Below are positions 11,211 to 23,401 of a stretch of 64,000 nt of DNA, one piece after another. The stretch is from contig NC_081547.1 of the NCBI RefSeq assembly GCF_901000735.1, forward strand, positions 12,073,156 to 12,137,155, given 5' to 3'. The stretch comes from Corylus avellana (Eukaryota; Streptophyta; Magnoliopsida; Fagales; Betulaceae). Numbering within the stretch: the stretch's first letter is position 1; each line of letters starts with the position of its first letter. The translations under genes and the position numbers were made by a program. Below the pieces are notes generated by a model. The model searched no databases. It saw only the letters and a list, made by a program, of their open reading frames with translations, and was not told the DNA's origin.

Positions 11211-12655
11211 TGTTAGAATATTTTATATTATTCTCTAGGCTTATTCCCTACCTTAATTAGTCTAGGGTTTCTTGCTTATTAATTACTCATAGCCTCTCTA
11301 TATATAGAGGTCTCTGTAATCATTCTCAATATATCCATATTAATATAATATAGAAGAGATGTAGTCCTTATATGCTTCTGCTCTCTCTCTTCTCTCTCTT
11401 CTTAATATACTTAACATGGTAGCAGAGCCACTTTCTTGTGGCCTCCAATAAACGTCATTGACGTTTCTCGGTGTTTCCTTTGGCGATCTCACTATTCCGA
11501 TTGTCTGCGCTCCGCTGCAGTAAATCTCTTCCACGCCTTCAACGCAGCCTCATCTGGAAAAGAAATCCCAAAATCAAGGTGGCAAGGCATAGATCTACCA
11601 ATCTGGAGAAGATCCGCCGCCAACAACTCAATCACCCGCTGCCCGAAGGTGTTGGCATTTTGTCCACGCGCCGCCTCGTTGCTTTGTTCGCTTCGGTCAG
11701 GTTGCTGTTCCATAGATTTGTCGCCGGTGGTTTCAATTCCGTCCAAAAATCTGCCAGCCGAGCTTCGACGCACAGGTAGAAGGCTCTACGCATGGGCTTC
11801 ACACGCCCAAGTGCCTTATAGTGGGAGGCACGTGTACTACACGTGCCAAGCGATCCCTCTTCTTGGCTACCACGTGTCATCCAGAGATGCTGCCACGCCA
11901 ACCCTAGTCTTCAATCCGGTCTAAAACCGGTTTCTCACCTAGTCATCGGGTTGAAAACGGGTCCAAAACCAGTTTCTAACAGGTCCAATTACTTATGGCC
12001 CAACTGCCCAAGCCGGCCCACTCTCAAACCAGTCCAGTAAGCCAAACCTACCCACTAGTTGGACCCGGTTCACTCAAATATGAAACAAATTGGATCCAAC
12101 CCATTTCAACCAAATAGGCCAACCGGGTCAATTCCTACAACCCAGTCCAAATAGTCAACCTGGTTAATCGGGTTAGAACCGGGTCATATCATTTTCAAGT
12201 CATACCATATTTAATGGTCCATGGGTTTTGGCCTATTTTGGCCCAATCAAACCAGCCCAATCTGCTCAATCCAATAAGGCACCTGCCCAGCCCAACTCAC
12301 TGTCACCAGCAACCACTGACGGCAGCCAGCAGCCGCCGTCCTCCGCCACTTTCCGGCCACTACTCAGGCGACTTTCCCGCAAAAAAAAAAAAAAATCATT
12401 ATTTCCCTTTCTTTTTCCCAAACTCAAGCTTGCACCTTGAGTTTGAGGAGGGATGTTAGAATATTTGATATTATTCTCTAGGTTTATTCCCTACCTTAAT
12501 TAGTCTAGGGTTTCTTGCTTATCATTCATAGTCTCTCTATATATAGAGGCCTCTGTAATCATTCTCAATATATCAATATTAATATAATGCAGGAAGAGGA
12601 ATGTAATCCTTATTATGCTTCCGCTATCTTCTCTCTCTCCTTAATATATTTAGCA
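11211..12655 (+). mobile_element. Small non-autonomous LTR retrotransposon with TSD
   Basis: Left LTR 11211-11416 and right LTR 12454-12655 share the start TGTTAGAATATTT and the words tagtctagggtttcttgct and tatatagaggcctctgtaat. Just after the left LTR lies tggtagcagagcca, a primer-binding site matching initiator methionine tRNA use. A purine-rich gagtttgaggaggga precedes the right LTR. Both flanks are CATAC (11206-11210, 12656-12660). The 1.04-kb interior carries no gag, protease or polymerase and has a C-rich, CCGGTT-repetitive texture, so movement would need proteins from another element. Open frames up to 162 aa in it are not conserved coding as far as I can tell. Confidence 0.9.
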
Positions 12656-12719
12656 CATACAATATTTTAAAGCTAATCTAGTTAAAGAGTAATCCAATAG
12701 AAGGACCAACTATCATTTT

Positions 12720-13090
12720 TTTTTTTTTTTTTTGTGCAAATCAATGATGTCAGTCATATATTAGTGACAATATAAATTGTCGCTAATATAGGATATATCA
12801 ACAACAACACTTAGATTGTCACTGATATATACCATATTAGCAATGACAATGTCGTTGTGAATATGTGTCAAGATACAAAATATATTAGAGGATATGTATT
12901 ATATTAGTGACAAAATAATGTGTCAAGATATAAATTTATTTATAATATTAGCAACGACAACAACTCTCGTCGCAAATAACAAATGGTGACTCTTGGATCG
13001 CTGATATTAAATTTTTGCCTGATATTAGCGACGACTTTTGGGTCACCACTAATAATGCGGTCACTAAATACCATTTTTCTTGTAGTAGTG
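12720..13090 (-). mobile_element. Truncated CACTA element end
   Basis: Ends in tttttcttgtagtagtg (13074-13090), the reverse complement of a CACTACTACAAG terminus. Upstream are inverted words such as tagtgacaa / ttgtcgcta and tagcgacgac, resembling the subterminal motifs at 634-1513 in lower GC form. The left part fades into a poly-T run with no second terminus. Confidence 0.65.
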
Positions 13091-13160
13091 TAGTTGTCAT
13101 TTACGATTATCTTGCATTTGGTTCTATAACTAGAGTCAGGCAGTTTGAACTCTCAAGCCC

Positions 13161-13194
<34 letters not shown>

Positions 13195-13451
13195 AGTTTG
13201 AACTCTAACTCTTTGCTTTCTCTTTAAGTCAAGCAAGGACTCTTTGTTAATTTACAAAATCATTTCGATAATATGATTATAGGGGTTTCAAGAGACATAA
13301 AACTGAGTGAATGGGAGATCTACTTGATGCTTGGAGATGAGACATGAGTTCCAATTTTAACTATTGGAGTTATAAATTTGTATTTTGGATCAAAAGTTTT
13401 CATTTTATTTGACTATCTATATGTACCCTATATTTGCATAAATTTGATTTT

Positions 13452-13850
13452 GGGGTAATTACATTTTCCTCCCATCAACTACAATGCATTGTCACTTTAC
13501 TCCATGAACTAACAACCCTATTGTCCGACCCCATCAAGTTATCATTTTGTGCCCAAAACCCCAATTCCGACAGTCAAAGGCATTAACTCAGACGGTCAAC
13601 TAGTCACTTTGCTCCCATGAACTATAACGCATTGTCACTTTGCCCTCTTGAACTACAATACATTGTCACTTTGCCCCCATAAACTACAACGTATTGTCAC
13701 TTTGACCTTTTGAGTTAACACATTTGACTGACGGAAATTGAGTTTTGGGCACAAAATGGTAGTTTGATGGAATCGGACAGTAGGGTTGTCAGTTCATGGA
13801 GGCAAAGTGACAATGCGTTGTAGTTGATGGGAGAAAAAAGTTATTACCCC
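13452..13850. mobile_element. MULE-type MITE, 399 bp, with perfect 9-bp TSD
   Basis: Long terminal inverted repeats begin ggggtaattacattttc and end gggagaaaaaagttattacccc; arms of about 110 bp pair through the words attgtc and gtgcccaaaa. Flanks 13443-13451 and 13851-13859 are both tttgatttt, the 9-bp duplication expected of Mutator-like elements. The centre (about 13605-13705) contains three 36-bp tandem units each ending cattgtcac or tattgtcac. No coding. Confidence 0.85.
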
Positions 13851-14631
13851 TTTGATTTTTATAACTCTTTGGGTAAATGTGATTATACTTCTATTTTTTT
13901 AATGATAATGTGGTAATAAAGAAAAATAAATTGTTTATTTGTTATGGATTGATTATTGATGGTATTTATATTATTACTCATAATTCTCATATAGCTAATA
14001 ACTATGGCTTTGGACCTACATCTAGTTCTTTATATTAAAGAGTAAGGTTCTTTCTACTAACGAATCATATCTTTCACACTTATGTTTTGTATATATTATC
14101 CAAGTAGGATCCAAATACTGGCTTGGCCAATTGGAACCTGATGAGTTCCTAGTTTGCGAGTCCTTCTTGGAGGGTGGTAAAATGACCAAGAGATTATTTT
14201 TAGCAAAATAGTGTAGGTCCAATAATGTGCTTCAGTTAGTACATACTAACGTAAGTAGTCCTACAAGTGTCCAAACACGATGAGGTTACAAGTATTTCAT
14301 CACTTTCATTGATGACTAGTCTAGGTATGGTTATACATAGCTAATTGTAACACTCCATTTAATTACACACTAGGAAAATATTTTTCTACTCACCAGTTTT
14401 AGCTTATAAGACTAATATTATTTTAAAATTTCGTAAATGTGAGTTACTTTAATAAGTGCGTGCATGCGCGCGCACGCGTGTGTGCGCATTTCCAAAATAC
14501 TCTACTTCCTACTTGGTAAGCAATCAAACAAGTTTTGAAGTATTTAATGATCCATGTTGGAAACTCGTTAAAAATAAAGTTTTAAAATAGTTGTATTTAA
14601 GGTTTTTATAAAAAACAATCGATCAGTCCTC
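13851..14631. other. Intergenic DNA
   Basis: No gene or element border found. A short alternating purine/pyrimidine GC-rich run (gtgcgtgcatgcgcgcgca, about 14455-14482) stands out in AT-rich DNA and could adopt a Z-DNA-like form; that is inference. Confidence 0.5.
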
Positions 14632-15445
14632 TTAACAAATGACCCAAGGAAAAACGCTAGCCACATTTGCGCTTTAACCCAAAAAGGACTAGTTAATTTG
14701 GAGCTTCCTTAAAATTCATTATAAAGCCCAGTTTCACCTAGTAATTAGGCAATGTGAGACTTAGCACCAATGACTATCTTTATAAACTACCCACTCTATG
14801 TGTACTTTTTCTCATCTTCCCAATATAGGATCAGAGTATTACAAACTCCCCCTCTTAAATTTATGACGAGACGTCATGCAGTGCTCTAGTACCATATGGC
14901 TTAACGTTCTTAGGTGTCTCTGATACCACTTGTAACTACCTAGGAAAAAACGCTAGCCACATCTGCTCTATCACCCTAAAAGGACTAATTAATTTGAAGC
15001 TTCCCTAAAATTCATTATAAAGCTCAGTTTCACCTAGTAAGTAGGCAATATGAGACTTAGCACTCATGACTATCTTTATAAACCACACACTCTATGTGGG
15101 TTTTTTCTCATCTTCCCAATATGGGACCAGGGTGTTACAAGCTCCCCATCTTAAAGTCCTGACGTCCTCATCAGGGCCACATCATGGTGCTCCAGTCCCA
15201 CATGACCTGGCGTTATTAGGTGGCTTTGATACCATTTGTAACAACCCAGGGAAAAGCGCTAGCCACATTTGCGCTATCAACCCAGAAGGACTAGTCAATT
15301 TAGAGCTTTCTTAAAATTCATTATAAAGCCTAGTTTCACCTAGTAACTAGGCAATGTGAGACTTAGCACCCATGACTATCTTTATAAACTATCGATTCTA
15401 TGCGCGCTTTTTCTCATCTTCCCAATATGAGACCGAGATGTTACA
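14632..15445 (-). mobile_element. TRIM in three-LTR tandem configuration
   Basis: Three LTR copies (about 14632-14843, 14931-15139, 15237-15445), each near 209 bp, alternate with two internal segments of 87 and 97 bp. In minus orientation each LTR starts TGTAACA and ends in ...TTACA, and each interior contains the complement of tggtatcagagc (primer site). The family is the same as the single TRIM at 30763-31279. An LTR-int-LTR-int-LTR layout is the expected product of unequal recombination between LTRs. The word acaatcg occurs at both sides (about 14616 and 15445), but its left copy is slightly offset from the LTR start, so the TSD is uncertain. Confidence 0.85.
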
Positions 15446-17009
15446 ACAATCGTTTGGTGCATTGAACGTTCGATCGGTGATAGTATGCATACTCTTAGAC
15501 ATTATCTTTTTGGCAAATACACGTGGGAAAGTGCTCTCTTTAAGGGTCTAAGATAAACCTTAGGTCCCATTTTCGTCCTTTTCTTTATACCCAACCCCAT
15601 AGGAGAGAGGATCACCTTAGAGAGTCGATCTCACCTTAGAGAGGATCACCTAGAGCTTGGAAAGCTCTCACCTTGAGGTATAGACGTTTAACCTAGCTCT
15701 AATCCATGTTCATTTCTCTTACTCTAAACTTTGATTTACATATTTAATGATGATTTGGTATTTTCCTTTTATAAAAGGCTTAAAGTTGGTTCCTGTTGGT
15801 TCCTTTATGGAGAAAAAAAAAAAAAAATAGTTCTTGCATGAAAAGTGTTAACTTTAGAAGTTTCCTTTTTAATCTCAAAATAGTGTTAAAGTAACTGCCT
15901 TTTTCAACACTTTCGAGAACTTTCCTTTGTTGCTTAATGAAGAGAATGTGATTATGAGAGTAAAGTTAGGACCTTCGATGTTTTAAAGTAACGATTGTAT
16001 CCTTGCTTGTTTTAAAACGTGTATGCTTGATGTTTAGTGTACTTTAGGAGTGCTGGGCTAACATTAGATTAGGTTCTTGTTGTGAGTACACTTATGAGTG
16101 TTGTGTCCCACATTAAGAAAATATATATAAAAAAAAAAAAAAAAAAAAAACACTTAATATACTTAAGTGGACCTTAGTCCATTAGCTTAGGCTTTTGGGC
16201 TAGAGTTTTGTTCAATTATGTATATTAATGTACTATTTTTTTTTTTGACATGTCCACACAAGGGAAGGAGGAGGAGAGATTCGAACTAATGACCTCCGCT
16301 TCATGAGCCGTGGATGTAAAACGATTAATGTCTTGAGGAACGATTGATCGGTCAGTAATGATCGAACGGTCCTTACGAACGATTGATGAGTATGGGCAGT
16401 AAATGCACGATAAGGACTTTTATGTGCATGACTAGGGTTTTATGTAAAGGATTAGGGTTTTGCTTAGAGTCTTGACTAATATTAGAGTATGACTTTGCAC
16501 AAACGTGAAGTTGATCTTTTAAGATCTCCAAGGACGAACCAAGTGGTCGAGGTAACTAATCGCCCTGGAGCTGCCAAAATGCTTTTGTCATTTAACATGA
16601 CTATTTCTCCATAAATTGTGCATTTTATGATATTTATGATTTTTTGTAAGACCCCGCATAATTACATGACAATTATTTTAAATAGTTACCTATGTATCAT
16701 TCATGTGAATTTTTGAATAATTTAAGTGAAGAAGTTATCTTTATTTATAAACACAATTGCACCAATGTTCACATGTTTCACAAAAAGTTTTAAAAGACTT
16801 TAAAACTTCTAGAATTTTATGATCGACGACGTTCCGACTCAGGGAGCGATTTTTCAATGGGCAGTTCAACGCAAATAAAATTAGTCATTTCTACCCCATT
16901 TGGCCTAATGGGAATACTGGCGAAGCCACGCCCATTCCGAGCAAATGTGCGTGGCTCAACCACCCCATTGGCCAAATGGGGGATAGCTGGCCACCCCTAA
17001 ATTGTAATT
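15446..17009. other. Decayed retrotransposon-like DNA
   Basis: Contains 'gaacgttcgatcgg' and 'cgaacggtccttacgaacg' words like those at 56.5-57.2 kb, an A run at about 16130-16150, a taagaccccgcataatta stretch near 16647 typical of plant LTRs, and a small GGTGGC/GCCACC patch at 16895-17000. No LTR pair, TSD or coding region could be defined. Confidence 0.4.
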
Positions 17010-17615
17010 TTGTTCTTTCCTTCTTTTTTACTTTTTTTTTTTTTTTTTTGTGTTTTTTCTTTCAAGAGAAAAATAGAGGCTTTTTGGACTTTTAATCTCC
17101 TAAAAACCCACGTGTGTTGCCCATGTCCCATGTCCCATTTGAGAAGACTGATTTTGTTAATGGAATGGTTACATTTACGCTTACAAAAACTTAGTAAGGG
17201 TACTTTGCAATTTTTTAAACATTGGAGACAAAATCAAAATAGAGGTATCACTTGAGGGGGTATAAAGTATTTTCCCCTTTAAAAAATAAAATAAAAAATA
17301 AAAAAATGAATGACAAGAAATATACTATAGAAGAATGACATCAAACACGTCTTATGTCAATTGTTTTCTTGGATGTCTTGTTCCTTGAAAACAAAAATCT
17401 GATTATCTTTCCTCCTTTCCTAATCCTTTTCAGAAGCGACCAAAAGAGAAAAAAAAAAAAAAAAAAATGTCGAACATGACTTTTTTTTTTTTTTTTTTAA
17501 TTTATATATATATAACTATGATAGAAGAATAGGAGTCACAACTTCTATGTCATTTGTTCTAATTCATGTAAGATTGAAGCATTTAAAGACAAATTAGTTT
17601 CATAGGCAAAAAGAC
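17010..17615. other. Non-coding DNA downstream of GDSL gene B
   Basis: Poly-T and poly-A tracts with no coding evidence. The 3' UTR of gene B should lie in its right-hand part. Confidence 0.6.
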
Positions 17616-20600
17616 TTAAAGAGATTGGAATAGATCCCTCAGGTTGTGAGGCCCCACATGGTTGGCTTTGCTTGCCCCATTCCACATTTGATCTGCCAAT
17701 TGTTTGTGAAGCCTTTCTGTGAGATGGTAAGAGTCCCAAAACACATATTGGTTGGGATTCTTACAGAGTTGGAACTCCTTCACTAATCTTTTTCCACCAC
17801 AGCTGAACACTCCTCTGACCTTCCCTGTCCCACAACATGCCCCTTTCCCTTCCTTGAAACCTTCATAGAAAAAATTCAACAATTTTCAACTTTGTTCAAA
17901 AGAGAACACAATTTTCAACTTCATCAAAATTCCCTCTCTTTTTTTCGTACTATATATATGTATATATATGACACAAAGCATGTCATTAGGGTGTTAAAGA
18001 ATGTGCATGTACATACATACCATATTTTGAGGGATGATTCATTCTTTGTCTGAGATTGATGTTGAAGTTTAAAATTGAATATCTGAACCCCTTTAACTGC
18101 CTCTCTAATTTTCGTAAGAGCATGGACAAAGCTCTGTTGTGTAACTTTGCTAGCGAGGAAGCTTCCTCCAAGCAGCTACCATTGTTTTCTGGTTTGATGA
18201 TTCTCATGCCTGGAAGACAGCCCAAGGGTGGCAAATTGATGAACCCAAATTTCCTACCACCTCTTTTATATATATCCTGCAACAATGGAAAATAATCCCA
18301 AATGGTTTACTATGGAATTTTTGGTCATGGAAAAAGAATAGAGGTAGAGCTTACTTTGATGACGGCTGTCAAGTTTCCAATTACAATCCCAACATATTCT
18401 GATTTGGAATAGGAGTTGAGTACAGTGGAATTGGTTAAGAAGGGACTCAAGTAATCATTGCTTCCAATGCTAAATAGGTAGACAGCTCTTGACAATGTCA
18501 TTTTGGCTTCATCATTGCCTAACTTGTGTCTCAACCAAGTCTCCACCTTCTTATAGTAACTTAGCTGTGTCTTAAGATCAATAACCTGACAAGGAAATAA
18601 AAAATGTTAGAATACTTTTCAATTTTTTTTTGGAGGACTATCAATGGTTAATTCCCTTTACTTATTCACCACTTCTAGCCTTCTATAAATAAATATAATA
18701 GTAATACATTTTACTATACACTTCAATACAAGATATAGCCTTAATGCTTCATCAGTTTATCTCTACTCTTTCATTCTCTTTTTTCTTTCATATTATTTTC
18801 CTATCATATATTTTTACATGGTATCACAGCCATATTTATGCAGCCTTCAACAAATGTCTTTGAAGTTTTCTTGGTGTCTCTTTCGTGGCATGTTCGCTGA
18901 CGATCTCACAGCTATTCCAGATGTCCACATTCCGCCACATGGCTCCTCTTGCACTATCAAAGTATTCCGAGCCTTCCTCAAACTAAATTCTTGAATTTAA
19001 AACCAGACTTGGGTTTGCTAGGGAGAAATCTCTCAATCTATGGATCTATGGAAGACCCATCTCCATCGCCACCACACGCGCCGCTACCCGACACTGACGG
19101 AAATTCCATGTGCTTTTGCCGTACCTACTTTTGTCGAAATAACCACCAAAAGTATTTTGGCCCAAAATCGATGGATATGTATAGTTTCTGCCCATTTCGG
19201 CACAACATGCAACACTAGACCTCATTACTAGTGCTCCCACATGCCTGCATGTGTCAACAATATGCAACAAGCGCTGACATCACACACCAACGATTTTTGC
19301 AGTGTGTCTTCTTCATGCACTCATGCGTGACATGCTTTTTCACATATACCATGCGTGTTCACAGAAATGGTTGACTCGGTTAGTTGACACAACCCACCAG
19401 TTTTTAAGTCGATTCGGCCCTCCTCATACTTGATCTGATAAGTTCGACACGATGAATTAGGTTTCATGCCTTTTGGGCCTATTCAATGGCCCAAACCGGC
19501 CCAATCCACAATCTGTCGAAAGGGTTTCAAGCCTTTGTGGTCCATTCAAGCAGGCTCATTAAGCCCCAACCCACGAGTTTTAGCCTAACTCGACAATTCA
19601 ACGGCCCATAGGTCTAGGGTCAACTTAGGCCTTCCAGGCCTAGTCAAAAGCCCACAATTGGTTAGTCCACCAACCTAGCTCAGGATGCTTTACTCCTCCG
19701 GCAAGTCAACGATGTCTCCCAGCCAGTGTCACAACCAAGATTTGCCATCATCCGACGTCGCAACCTTCCCTCTGGTCACCACCTCTGTCGTCCCTTTGAC
19801 AACATCTTCTAATGTCCTTCCAGCCATTGCATTCGCCCACTTCCTCTAGCGTCCTTCTTGTCACCGCCTTCATCATGCCTTCGGCCACCTCATCAGTCGT
19901 CCCTCCGGCAACATCCTCCTTCCATTGCATCCAGGGTCGCATTGGTGTCCTTCCAGCCACTGACTACGATGACCTCTTCTGGCATCCCACCGGCCATTGC
20001 CTACAGCGTCCCTCTGTTAGCCTTAAAAGCGAGCTCACTTGCCTTTACTCGCGTCGGACTGGATCTTTTCCCATCTAAGCTCACATTCATCTTTACTCGC
20101 TTGCCGCACAGAATCATCATCAACTTCATTAACAGTTATGAGATGCCAAGTAGTCCATATCATATCCATTCCAGCAAAAGATAAAATTGTCTTTATTTTC
20201 TAAACTCAAGTTTACACTGGAGTTTGTAGAGAGATATTTATAATATTTGTATATTATTCTTTTTATTCAATTTCTTTGTAGGGTTATATAGTATCATTCA
20301 TTCTCTTACTTATTTAGTCTAGGTATGCTTACTAGCTATTCACTCATAATCTTTCTATAAATAGAGATCATTGTAATATATTTTTATATTAGTCTCTCCC
20401 CACCTCTCTCTTTTCTATGAACATATATTTCTTAAAAAGAAAATAGAAGCATATAATTAAGTAATGTAGTGCATTCGCCCCGTCATATTTGACGAGTCGG
20501 TTTGTTTTATCTTGACTTTACATTGTATTATTTATTAGAGGAATGCTACAATGCATTCTACCCCACCATCTCCCCCACCATCTCTTCACCCTGTCATAAA

Positions 20601-22172
20601 TGCATTGTTGACATAAATGCATGTTGTGAAACTGTACAAAAGACAGCCATTATCACCTTCTGGGCCTCACTTGACGTTTGACAAATCAGGTATGCAGTAA
20701 ATTAGATCTAGTGGCCCAAACTAAAGCTTACATTGCCACATATTCAAGTCAACATCTATGCCACTCTCTCATCACATGAACACACAATGAAAGGTTGCCT
20801 TCCAACTGCTCAAATACATGAATCGCAAAAAGTTGCCTTGTCAAACATATTATTAATGAACCCCAATAACATGCGAGTGCCGTTAAGAAAACGTATGCAA
20901 ATGCCATTCACAATTCGGGTGTTTTTTATTCTAATTGGATATTATTTTTTAAAATAGTAAAAAAAAAAAAAAATGATCCTTATTTCTATCAAGTAATTTT
21001 AGAAGTTTATTTTCAGTCACTTTAAAAATAATGTTGCTTTTAAAATCATTTAATCAAAATTTAATAATAATCAATTACAAGTCCAATAGTAATTTTAGAA
21101 GTCACACAATTCTTAAAGAGAGATTTATAGCATTACTTATTTCTCTCTATTAATTTAAAAAAAAACAATTAGGGGTGTCAAAAATTACAGGGGAACCGAA
21201 ATTGGAACCGGAAAACTGGGGAGCTGATTCCGATTCCAGTTGCAAAAAACCAAAAACCGAAGACCCCGGTTCCAGTCCCAATTTTTGCCACCCGATTATA
21301 ACCGGAAAACTAAAACCGGGTATTTATTAAACCGGTTAAAAAAACCAATTTTCTTAAAAATCGGTTACTGAACCAGTTACACACCAGAACCCCACACACA
21401 CACACACACACACAGATATATATATATATATTAAATCGATTAAAAAAATAATTTTCTTAAAAAACAGGTTACCGGATCGGGTATAAACCAGAACTGGCCG
21501 GTAACCAAGACCCGATTCTCTCTTTCGGTCCCAAGTTTTGACCAAAAACCGAGAATCGAGACGGGGTTAACACCCCTAAAAATAATATCCAAGAGAACAT
21601 CATGAGAGCGAAAACTAACATTTTCCGTTCACAAAAGCAACTCTAGATCTCTCTGATGTGAAATGTACGTACCTCGCCTTGAAAGGTTTCAACAAGAGCC
21701 CCCGCTCCGGCAGACGCAAAATTCACTCCGTTGTAATATTGAGGATTACCCGGCTGCAGAAACGGTGGAATCAATGGCAACTCGGCATATTCAGCTACAG
21801 TGAAACATGTCCATACAAGACAAGTCAAGAAAAAAAGATTATATATTTTAAGCAGCAAGAAGACCAGACAGAATATTTGTTAGTTAACCAAAACAGATTT
21901 GAAATCTTACCAATAAAATCTGACACCAATCGGCCATCAGAAAACCGCCCAGTTGGGAACTTGAAATAGGTTTCCCCGTAAGGCCAGAAATTTGCTTGGT
22001 CGAGGGTTGTGGTGTTGATGTAATTGTTGTTGCCGGCGTCTAAGAAAGAGTCGCCGAATATGAACAAGGCAACATGTTGTTTTCTCGAATGCACGGATCC
22101 CGTTGAGAGGAGGAGTAGTAGATGAAGAAACAGAACAAGGAAGACAAAGCTTCGGCTTCTTGTTCTTGCCAT
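17616..22172 (-). CDS. GDSL esterase/lipase (GLIP1-like), gene B, five exons
   Basis: Predicted secreted SGNH/GDSL esterase or lipase, paralogue of gene A. Minus-strand exons: 21911-22172, 21673-21794, 18355-18585, 18021-18276 and 17616-17860; borders are GT-AG and phases match gene A. Product 371 residues with a strongly hydrophobic leader (LFLHLLLLL) after a basic MARTRSRS. Block I is [11 protein letters not shown] with Ser42; block III IGSND with Asn171; block V WDSYH with Asp333 and His336, so the triad is complete. No stop or frameshift was seen. Two in-frame ATGs lie upstream (22187, 22244); I chose 22172 because it gives the most typical signal peptide. Intron 2 is 3087 bp, against 122 bp in gene A, because it contains an LTR element (18605 to about 20433) and a hAT MITE (21170-21578). 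Correct splicing across this intron is the main uncertainty. Confidence 0.88.
18605..20433 (+). mobile_element. Old non-autonomous LTR element in intron 2 of GDSL gene B
   Basis: Starts TGTTAGAATACTT, and after about 210 bp shows tacatggtatcacagcc, a primer-binding site next to an LTR end. Near 20210-20235 a tract resembling 'ctcaagtttacactggagtttgtagagag' in layout precedes a second, diverged LTR-like region with the words agtctaggtatgctta and ctataaatagagatcattg. It is a relative of the element at 11211-12655 by start, primer site and LTR wording. The interior has no gag or pol. The right border and TSD are approximate; AAAAA lies at the left flank. Confidence 0.65.
21170..21578. mobile_element. 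hAT-type MITE in intron 2 of GDSL gene B
   Basis: Inverted ends TAGGGGTGTCAA and GTTAACACCCCTA, with 8-bp flanks aaaacaat (21162-21169) and aaaataat (21579-21586), 7 of 8 identical. The interior alternates 'aaccggaaa' and 'accggtt' words that pair in inverse order. A (CA)n(TA)n run at about 21393-21431 lies in the centre. Non-coding. It shares the design of the 28354-28789 element. Confidence 0.8.
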
Positions 22173-22317
22173 GGCCGTCGAAGACATATTCCTCACCATA
22201 CTTTCATTTTTCCAGCCTACAATATGTTTCTGAAACAAAACCAACCCTCGTAAAAACTAATGTTTCCTGTGCAGGATCAAGTCAGCGCGATTCAAGATCT
22301 AACGTGATGCCCGGATA

Positions 22318-22952
22318 AAAACGTGCGTTTCTTAATGAACAGGACAGTAAGTCAAGTGATTAATTTAAGGAATTATTCAAAGTCGACGTCAGGTTGCCGA
22401 TAGCTTTGCCTCAAAATTCAACGCCTGTCTTAGTAATTGGAAGACGGCAATAATAAAAATTTCAGTTAGAAAGACACGAACTAAAATACATGAAAATGGT
22501 GGTTTTTTTTTTTTCCAGTTCAGACGATGGCTGTCGGCTGATTTTGAAACGTGTGATGAGTGAGTCACGGCCCCGCCTAAAGAGCTAGTTTGGGCAGGTA
22601 TTGCCTATAAGGATCTATTTCTAATTATTTTGTCTAATTCGTATACCAATATATATATATATATATATATCAAATGTTGCACCAAGCTATTGGACTTTTA
22701 GGTAATGAATCCCCTTTCAGAAAATCATTATTGTTTGAACATGCAAGAGCCACGGACTTATTGACTTTTGAGTTCTTTATTGACATGATGGAGGATGGTG
22801 AAAGAAAACATGAGCAACTATTTGTTTCACCTTCGTTTTTATTGATGTTCCGATAGAAATAAGTTAGCCTATGTTTTAGTCGGACTAATAGGGAACGCAC
22901 GTCGTTTTTACTATATATGTCATTCATATGTAGTTTTTATTGAATAAGTGTT
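22318..22952. other. Upstream flank of GDSL gene B
   Basis: Should contain promoter sequence of gene B close to 22190-22400, but no clear TATA box was found. A (TA)n run occurs at 22651-22670. Open frames at 22670-22927 have no recognisable similarity. Confidence 0.5.
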
Positions 22953-22960
22953 ACTATAGT

Positions 22961-23401
22961 CAGAGACGGAGCCAAGAAATTTTATGGGAGGGGGCCAACC
23001 AAAATTTTTTTTTCGGTTATTTAGAATTTTTTTATTAAAAAAAATTATTTTTGTTGTTTTTTATGAACTAAAGACTATCGTAAGGGCCAAAAAAAGTGAG
23101 CATTTGAAAGTAAGGGCCAAAAAATGGACATTTGAAAGTAAGGACCAAAAATAAAAATCCTTAATGGGTATGGCCCAAAAAAATTACGAATAGGGCCAAA
23201 AATTTTTACTGGATATGGCCAAAAAATCTAAAAATAGGGCCTTTTTTTTTTTTTTTTTTTTGGAGGAGGCCAAATGACTAAACTTAAAACATTACTTTAC
23301 TTTTTTTATTTTTTATTTTTTATTTTTTTATTTTAACTTATAAAAATTTTTTTCTATTTAGTTGGGGGCCATACACCGGTCCCCCCCTCCCTCCGTCTCT
23401 G
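22961..23401. mobile_element. hAT-type MITE with perfect 8-bp TSD
   Basis: Ends CAGAGACGGAGCCAAG and CTCCGTCTCTG form the inverted repeat common in plant hAT MITEs. Both flanks are actatagt (22953-22960 and 23402-23409). The centre repeats 'agggccaaaaa' several times. No coding capacity. Confidence 0.9.

Noticed and set aside
11436..11924. 162-aa plus-strand frame between two LTRs
   Set aside because: Several other frames of similar size overlap it on both strands, and it has no retrotransposon domain; it is not convincing as coding.
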